DNA of 64,000 bases from Chlamydomonas reinhardtii. Its lineage: Eukaryota > Chlorophyta > Chlorophyceae > Chlamydomonadales > Chlamydomonadaceae. The position numbers were made by a program, and so were the translations under genes. The stretch covers positions 1,856,346 to 1,920,345 of the forward strand of contig NC_057009.1 in the NCBI RefSeq assembly GCF_000002595.2, given 5' to 3'. The notes below the pieces were generated by a model. The model saw only the letters and a list, made by a program, of their open reading frames with translations. It had not been told where the DNA came from and made no database searches. Below are positions 57,270 through 64,000 of this stretch, piece by piece (position 1 is the first letter of the stretch; each line of letters opens with the position of its first letter).

Positions 57270-59064
57270 GGGCGCCCCTTAAAGGGTCGGCCCAGAGGCA
57301 TCAGAACATCAGCGGTGGCAGCAGCGACAGCGCGTGCCCAGTGGGTAGAGGCGGTGCACACCGCACTGCCCGCCGGCCGGCCCCCGCAGCACAGTGCAGC
57401 GGCTGCTGGGCAATGGCGGAGGGAGGCCGCCTATCTAGCTAGGTACCTAGCTTCCGCCAGCTAGCTACCTGCTGAACGCAGCAACGGTGGGTGCTGTGCG
57501 GATTGGGCACGCCCCCGCATGGGCATCGCACCACACTGCGCGTGCGGGCGGCGCCGCACGTGCTGCGAGCTTGGGTTAGGCGCCTGCGGGCTCAAGCGCC
57601 GTGTAGGTGCCGGGCATGTGGAAGGGGCCGGCATGGGCTGCTGATGGCTGGGCTACTGTGCTTGCCTGTGAGGCAGTGCCTGCATGGGCGCACCGGGTGT
57701 CGGACACCGTGTGGGGCTGACAAACGGGCGGTCCCAACGGTTTGGGGCCCCGATGCGAGCAGCCAGGCGGCTGCTGTATCCATGCAGCGCCGGCCGGCCG
57801 CCTGTGCTGTTGCCACCGAGAGGTGAGGGCCAGGCGGGTGTATAAGAAGCTTCTGAGTGTGTTCAGACCTGCAAGGTAGGCTGCTCTACGCTGTGGGATC
57901 GCAAGTGTTTAGGCAGCGGCAAGGCGGAGCGAGGGGTCGTGTCATTCGCTGGGGGCTGTTGTGCGCTGATAGTCGGGCTTCCTTGGATGGCGGCCGCTGC
58001 GTGCGCAATGTGCTGACAGTATGCATGCTGCCAAACGAGCCTTCGTGCGGACGGTGTGGCGTCGACAGTTGTGGGTTCTACGTGCGCGCGCGTATGGCGC
58101 CAAAAAGGGCACGGCTGTAGCGCCTCGTTACGGGCCAGCACTGACTTGTTTGGTTGTTGCAGGCACTATATGTCCAGGCATCCAGGCTTATGTACATGAC
58201 GGAACGGTTCGGCTGGTTGTCGAGCATGGGGAAGCGTTGGGCCCGGCACGGCCTGGACGAAGGGACGGGGGAGCGAATGAAGGGCCAAACGGCGAGTTGT
58301 GCGGGGTCGACCGTCCGGCGTCGCGACCCATCTGGCCGCGCTTTGCTCAACCTATTCATATTGCAGGATACAACTGCACGCGACCTGCGCCACTGAATTC
58401 AGCTGGCGGAAGCCCGCAATTGCATGGGGCCCGAGCCCCATGCAGCAGAAGCGTCGCCTCATAAACGCACAGCGCCCCTGCCTCGCCCTTACTTTTAAAG
58501 CAGTGTGGTGACTTAACGTCCCACCTTTCTTCTCCTCCAGTTTAAAGAGGTGCGTATGGGCTGGTTGTTGAGTGTTGCTATTAGAAGATCAGCGTCGGCG
58601 GCGAGGGCCCAGCGACGAGGGGGCGGCAGCCGACGCTTCAGCGGACGCCAGCTATGCAGCTCTGGGCAAGCCAGGAGCAACAATCAGCAGCAGCCAGGCG
58701 ATGCGCGGGGGCCCTGCGCGTAACAACTTCAGGATCTGCACCGACCTTCGCGCAGCAGCCCTGCGGTCGGCTCCTCGGCAGCCTGGGCGCTATTGCCAGC
58801 AGCTTTGTCGGCGTTGTTTGCGGCATCACCAATTGGCGCTACAACAGCGGCAGCCGGCGCAGGGGAGGCGGCTGCCAGCGATCGACCAGCACATTGTGGC
58901 GTCTTTATTCCCTGACCAGCACTCTGGCGCTCCTACTCGCAGCATTGTATTGAGATACAGCGCAACAGCGTGTTGCCAGCGCCGCTGAATGCACCGCAAC
59001 CGTTTTTTTGCCGAGTCGCTGAGTTGCCGCGCCTTCTTCCCTTCGCCCGCAGGAACCAGCAAAA
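57270..59064. other. Interval between the TMEM242-like gene and EFL
   Basis: Presumably the 3' UTR of the former and the promoter and leader of the latter. No TGTAA was found here. Frames at 58572-58988 and 58654-58953 have some coding look (the second has two hydrophobic stretches) but no consistent exon chain could be built. A missed small gene or a spliced EFL leader is possible. Confidence 0.45.
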
Positions 59065-61277
59065 ATGTCTGAGGGCAAGGAGCATCTGTCCATCGTCATG
59101 TGAGTACTGCTAGTCCTCTCCGGTTTGGTTCCGTTGGCGCTTCCTTCCTCCGAACCCACCATGCGTCGATTGTGCGATTGCTGACGCGCCGCCTGCATTT
59201 TTTCTCCTCCACAGTTGCGGCCACGTCGACTCTGGCAAGTCGACGACCACTGGTCGCCTGCTGTTCGAGCTCGGCGGTATCCCCGAGCGTGAGCTGGAGA
59301 AGCTGAAGGTGCGTGCGGCTCGCCGCGGACAAAACTGAACTGCGCCTGGCTTGTCTTAATGTCACCTATGTTTGACGCTTACCCGCGAGATCTGATCAAT
59401 GTGCTGCCCTTACGATACACAGGAGGAGGCCGCTGCCCTGGGCAAGTCCTCGTTCGCCTTCGCCTTCTACATGGACCGCGCCAAGGAGGAGCGCGAGCGT
59501 GGTGTGACCATTGCCTGCACCACCAAGGAGTTCTTCACTGACCGCTGGCACTACACCATCATCGACGCCCCCGGTAAGCTTGCAGCGCTGCGGTTGATTC
59601 AACCTGAGGGACCGCCTCTGTCAACCGCCTTCACTGCCATGGAACGGGCCGTCCCCAGGTCCTGACGCATGCTACCCTGCCCTGCAGGCCTCTTCAGCTT
59701 CTCACCCATCCTAACCTCCGTGTCGTGTCTCCTGTGCGCAGGTCACCGCGACTTCATCAAGAACATGATTTCCGGTGCCGCCCAGGCCGATGTGTGCCTG
59801 CTGATGGTGCCCGCTGACGGTAACTTCACCACCGCCATCCAGAAGGGTGACCACAAGGTGAGCGACTGCCATGCTGCTATGCGTGCGCGCACCTGAGTCT
59901 GTCGTCTGGCTCTGTCATATGCTCCATGTGCGTCAATCTAGCATGCGGCCGGGGATGTTGGCTTCCTGTACTGGGACCACCGCGTGCAGAGCACCTGCTC
60001 CCAGCAGAGCACCTGCCCCAGACCCCGACACTCACCGCCCCCCCTTACCTGCTGTCTTCGTCCCTGCAGGCCGGTGAGATCCAGGGCCAGACCCGCCAGC
60101 ACGCTCGCCTGATCAACCTGCTGGGTGTCAAGCAGCTGATTGTGGGTGTGAACAAGATGGACTCCGACACTGCCGGCTACAAGAAGGAGCGCTACGATGA
60201 GATTGCCAACGAGATGCGCCACATGCTGGTGCGCGTGGGCTGGAAGGACGACTTCGTCAACAAGTCGGTGCCCATCCTGCCCATCTCCGGCTGGCTGGGT
60301 GACAACCTGATCACCAAGGTGAGGAGCTCGGAAAACGGCCTGCGTATGCGTATGGGGTAGCAGCTGGGGATCCTTCAATGTAGGCAGTAAACGGGACGGA
60401 AATGGCTGGTTGCTGATGCTGCTTTGCGCGGGGCTGTCAAAGAAGGCTACGACAGTCCGTTTAGACTTGCCCTTCCGGCACCTGACGTGATGCTGACCGT
60501 TTCGTGCCCCTCTCCTTTCCCTCCCTGCAGTCCACCAACATGACCTGGTACTCCGGCCAGGAGGTGGTCAACCTGAAGGGCGAGAAGATCCAGGTGCACA
60601 CCCTGCTGGACGCCCTGAACAGCTTCGTGGTCGTGCCCGAGCGCAAGACCGACGCTCCCCTGCGTCTGCCCATCTCCGGCGCCTACAAGATCAAGGGTGT
60701 CGGTGATGTGCTGGCCGGCCGCGTCGAGCAGGGCGTGGTCAAGCCCGGTGATGAGGTGATCTTCCTGCCCACCCACACCACCGCCAACCCCTGCACCGGC
60801 AAGGTGTTCACCGTGGAGATGCACCACAAGCGTGTGGACAAGGCCGGCCCCGGCGACAACGTCGGCATGAACATCAAGGGTCTGGACAAGGGCAACATGC
60901 CCCGCACCGGTGACGTGATGATCCTGAAGTCGGACCAGACCCTGAAGATTGTCAAGGACTTCACCGCCCAGATTCAGACCCTGGACATCCCCGGTGAGGT
61001 CAAGAAGGGCTACTCGCCCATCGGCTTCGTGCGCTGCGGCCGCTCCGCCTGCCGCATCAGCGGCATCAACTGGAAGGTCGGCAAGGAGACCGGCGGCAAG
61101 AAGATGGAGAACCCCGTCGGCCTGAAGGCTAACGAGATGGCTGAGGTCGTCTACGAGCCCACCCAGCCCCTGATCGTGGACTCCTTCAAGAACTGCGAGG
61201 GCCTGTCCCGCATTGCCTTCCTGGACGGCAACACCGCCGTCATGCTCGGCAAGGTGGTGTCCGTCACCCACAAGTAA
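59065..61277 (+). CDS. EFL: EF-like (EFL) translation elongation factor GTPase
   Basis: Six exons: 59065-59099, 59215-59308, 59423-59573, 59742-59857, 60070-60318, 60531-61277; 463 residues. It carries GTP-bound aminoacyl-tRNA to the ribosome. The P-loop GHVDSGKS is at residues 14-21, DAPGH from 91, NKMD at 160-163, and the SGWLGDNL segment follows. The sequence is EFL rather than canonical EF-1alpha: it has [18 protein letters not shown] in place of the HLIYKCGGIDKR type, [20 protein letters not shown], and [20 protein letters not shown]. Chlamydomonas is known to use EFL instead of EF-1alpha. Codon use is far more biased (CTG, GGC/GGT, AAG, ACC, GTG) than in neighbouring genes, as expected for one of the most expressed genes. 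Confidence 0.97.
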
Positions 61278-62313
61278 ATGGACGGCTAGCAGTGGCTGCG
61301 GCAGAGGCGGCCTGAGCTAGGCACCTTGGCGGGGCGGGCGGCGGACACGCTAATGCATTATGCGCGCGCGGCGTGGACGCGGCTGGTCACGATCGGGGTG
61401 CTACCCACGGCAATGGCTGCTGCGGTGGAGCAGGATGCTTGAGAGCAAGCACAGGTTGGGGTGGTACAGGGTCGCTTGGAAGCGGTGTCGGAGTGAGTGC
61501 TGCGCGGGGTGTCTGACGGTTTGACTTCTCAGGCCTTGCATGCAAAAGACGCGGAATGACTTGAGAGTGGCGTACGTCCAGACGTGGACGGTGTTAGCTA
61601 AGTAGCGACTGGTAGGACGGATTTCGGAAGAAGCCAACTGACGGAGTGGTCCCTACATGTATTTGGGTGCCCTGAGCGGATTCGGGAAACAACCTCGTGT
61701 CGCTGAAGCATGAAACACTGTAACGGTGCGTGAGGCGAAATCGTAATGGAGGTCGAAGCCGACTGGGTTCGGGAAAAGCACTAACACGGGGAAATAGCCT
61801 GGCAGCGTATTGCGAATGGGGATGATACCAGGGGAGAGAAATACGAGGTTTGGGCGCGGGTAAACGCAGCCGAAGACCTGGTGGGCCAGTCGGGACCGGG
61901 GCGTCTGGGACCAGTCAGGACGAGCCGTTAGATGCACCAGTGCAAGGGTTTCTGACGGGCTTGTTTCGTAGTGTTGAGCCAATGTACATGCACGGTTGTA
62001 TCACCACCGTGGCCTTGCACAATACCGTGCCATTAATGCATTCCAGCTCAGTAAGCTAGCTGACGCACCCGCACCGCAGACCCGCTACTATGCACAGCTG
62101 GTCAGCTACCACGGGCGGGTAACCACCAGCTGCTCATACCCGTGTCAGCTCCCGCAGCTGCGCAGTACTCGCCTGATCTGCGCGTTTACTCGTATCCGAC
62201 GCAGCCACGCCCCGGTCTGAAGCCGTTGAGTGCCGTCCCACTCCCACTCCGCTCCGCTTCAATTTGCCTCAACCCACAAGTATCCGCCACTCCAGCCCAC
62301 ATGACCACACGTC
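61278..62313. other. EFL 3' region, convergent with archease
   Basis: About 1 kb without a gene. The likely EFL poly(A) signal is within it. Confidence 0.6.
61719..61723 (+). terminator. TGTAA poly(A) signal for EFL
   Basis: TGTAA about 440 bases past the EFL stop codon. Confidence 0.5.
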
Positions 62314-64000
62314 TCATATGTCCACGATCACAAACACCTCTGCGTCGCCCTCCTGTTCCGAAATAGACATGGCGCTGTAGGTGATGGCCTTGATCTCCGT
62401 GCCCACCTCGTGCAGCGAGCGGTCGAAGCGCTCGCCGTGCCTGTGTGCGTGTGTGTGTGGCCCGGGTGTTTGGAGTTGGCGAGGTTGGGAACACGTGGGC
62501 GGCGGGATGGAGCACAGGTACTGGGCTTCCTCGACACCGCTGCGTGGATGCTCCCCCAGCTAGCAAGGGGCCCCTCCTTTCCCCTTGACGACCTTCCCCA
62601 CGCCGGCCTACCTAGGGGCCCCTCACACCGTCCCTCCCCTCACTAGCACCCGTGCCCTCCCCTCCGCCGCCCCAGTGCCCCACCCGGCCCCGCCCCTGCC
62701 TTCCACTGCCCGGCCCCGCCCCCACGCCCACCCCGTCACGCACCCCTCTGCCTCAATGACGAAAGCCTCCCGATCGAATTTGGTGATCCGCACCCGGCCC
62801 GCCAGGAACAGCTCTGTGTTGAACTCGAACAGCAGCTCGTCCAGAAAGGCGAACAGCAGCGAGGGCAGGTCGTGCCCTTCGGCGCGGTACGCCCTGGGTG
62901 CCCGTGTGTGTTGTGGGTGGCAAAGGGGGGCGAGGGGTTTAGAGGGGCGCTGCGCGAGGCTGCCAGGTGCTGCCCGCACTTGATCCTGTGCACCGTGCGC
63001 CTTCACCCAACTTGCAGCCCCCTCACCCACCACTCCGAACCCCCCACCTCCCCGGCCGCTCATTCGGTAACGCCTTCGTCTGCAGTCCGCAGTGCTTCCT
63101 GTACCGCTTTTCCAACCATATGTGCAACCCCTCACCTCCCCGCTCCCCTCTCTTCCTCCCCCCAATCTGCCCCGCCCCACCCACCACTGTCGCCACGCCA
63201 TGCCAACCGCAACACCCGCCCCCCACCTTGTCTCCCGCAGCCGCACGTGCTCCAGCGGGGACATGTAGTTGAACATCGCCAGGCCGCACTGTTCGAACGC
63301 CTCGCCCAGGTCGGAGCCCCCTACAGATGCCGAGCGGGGAGGGGTGGGGCGCGTTCAGCAGCACACGGGGCAGTGAGCTCAAAGGCTGCTCGCTCTGGCC
63401 TACGGTAGCACCGTGAGAGCAAGTGCCGTTGCCCAAACACACTAGCCCTTGGCCCGTGTAACCCGGTGCAGGGGCGTGACTCACATGCGTGCAACTGCAC
63501 GTCCGCTGTATGGTCCAAATCTGCATGGCAAGGATCCAAATGCTTGTAAGGTCAGCAGGGGAGTGCCAAATCGGTTGCCTGCATTACCCTTGCGCTTCGA
63601 TATCCCGCACGGTTTGGCCAGTGCCTAACAGGCCCAGTGGCCCTGGTCCTGTACCCCCCCGCCCATGTTCGCCGAACCCCTTCCGCCCCTACCGAGGACG
63701 TCCCAAGAAACGAAACCATGTGTCTTGGCTTTCGCTGTCACTTCAAGTAGCCGTTTTCCGCCTACTGTGCAAGGTGTGCCGCTTCTACCCATCAGGTTGT
63801 CGGTTCCCCAATCCCTACCTCGCCTAACCCACCCCGAATTCCTGGCTCGCCACAAGCTGGGGATAGCAAGCGGCTACATCCTATCTCCTGACAACCCGCA
63901 GCACTCACATTCGAACTTGTAGTCACCGACCGCCGCCGATCGGTACTCCGGCAGGGGCTCCAACGTCGTGACGGCTCCCACCTCCACACAAACCCCGGAT
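62314..64000 (-). CDS. Archease (RtcB tRNA ligase activator), 5' end outside window
   Basis: Visible exons: >64000-63909, 63520-63485, 63320-63227, 62893-62744, 62440-62314. The joined protein has the whole archease core: YKFEYLDHTADVQLHAWG read across three exons, LGEAFEQCGLAMFNYM, GHDLPSLLFAFLDELLF, and the C-terminal EVGTEIKAITYSAM with the final FVIVDI. Archease helps the RNA ligase RtcB become guanylylated and turn over during tRNA splicing and other 3'-phosphate RNA ligations. The metal-binding Asp/His of DHTADV and the terminal Asp are present. All five visible segments join in phase with GT-AG introns. The first exon is open to the window end and reads EVGAVTTLEPLPEYRS before the conserved part. 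It is convergent with EFL. Confidence 0.93.

Noticed and set aside
58572-58988. A possible small gene upstream of EFL
   Set aside because: Two overlapping frames look partly coding, but no start, splice chain and stop fit together.

Overview
The window looks like nuclear DNA of a volvocine green alga, Chlamydomonas reinhardtii or a close relative. The reasons are very high GC content, many short introns with GTGCGT/GTGAGC donors and GCAG acceptors, strong C/G-ending codon bias, long Ala/Gly/Gln/Ser tracts in coding exons, CA/TG microsatellites inside introns, TGTAA-type 3' end signals, and an EF-like (EFL) GTPase where most eukaryotes carry EF-1alpha. No database was searched. Exon chains were built by eye: every junction was required to keep reading frame, and for the recognised families the joined protein matches the known motif order.

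Layout, left to right. (1) 1-3928 (+): 3' part of an HSPA12-type HSP70-like gene. (2) 4653-9707 (-): 12-exon F-box/leucine-rich-repeat gene. (3) 10056-10982: 927-bp non-autonomous hAT-like DNA transposon with perfect 15-bp inverted ends, an 8-bp target duplication and internal 91-bp tandem repeats. (4) 11104-13124 (-): organelle-targeted elongation factor P, head to head with (5) 13772-16793 (+): a SPRTN/Spartan DNA-protein crosslink protease with PIP-like, SHP-like and SUMO-interacting motifs. (6) 17540-21316 (+): PP2C-like phosphatase-fold protein. (7) 21317-25090: gene-poor, with a decayed LINE 3' fragment. (8) 25091-27620 (+): small cysteine-rich protein of unknown function. (9) 29883-42015 (-): a gene predicted to encode 3721 residues, dominated by about 68 copies of a 40-residue repeat, with an MGACC acylation-type N-terminus and a basic Gly/Arg/Asn-rich C-terminus. 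(10) 42664-45232 (-): DHDDS/Rer2-type cis-prenyltransferase. (11) 46180-48320 (-): peroxin PEX11. (12) 49282-55324 (-): unrecognised low-complexity protein with poly-Gln and poly-His tracts, head to head with (13) 56169-57269 (+): small two-span membrane protein resembling TMEM242. (14) 59065-61277 (+): EFL translation elongation factor. (15) 62314-64000 (-): archease, cut by the window end.

The genes do not form an operon-like system. They are ordinary, independent nuclear genes. Several concern translation and RNA (EF-P, EFL, archease), protein quality control or genome maintenance (HSPA12, F-box, SPRTN) and organelles or membranes (PEX11, cis-prenyltransferase, TMEM242-like). The strongest candidate for something undescribed is the giant 40-residue-repeat protein, whose array still carries nested block duplications.
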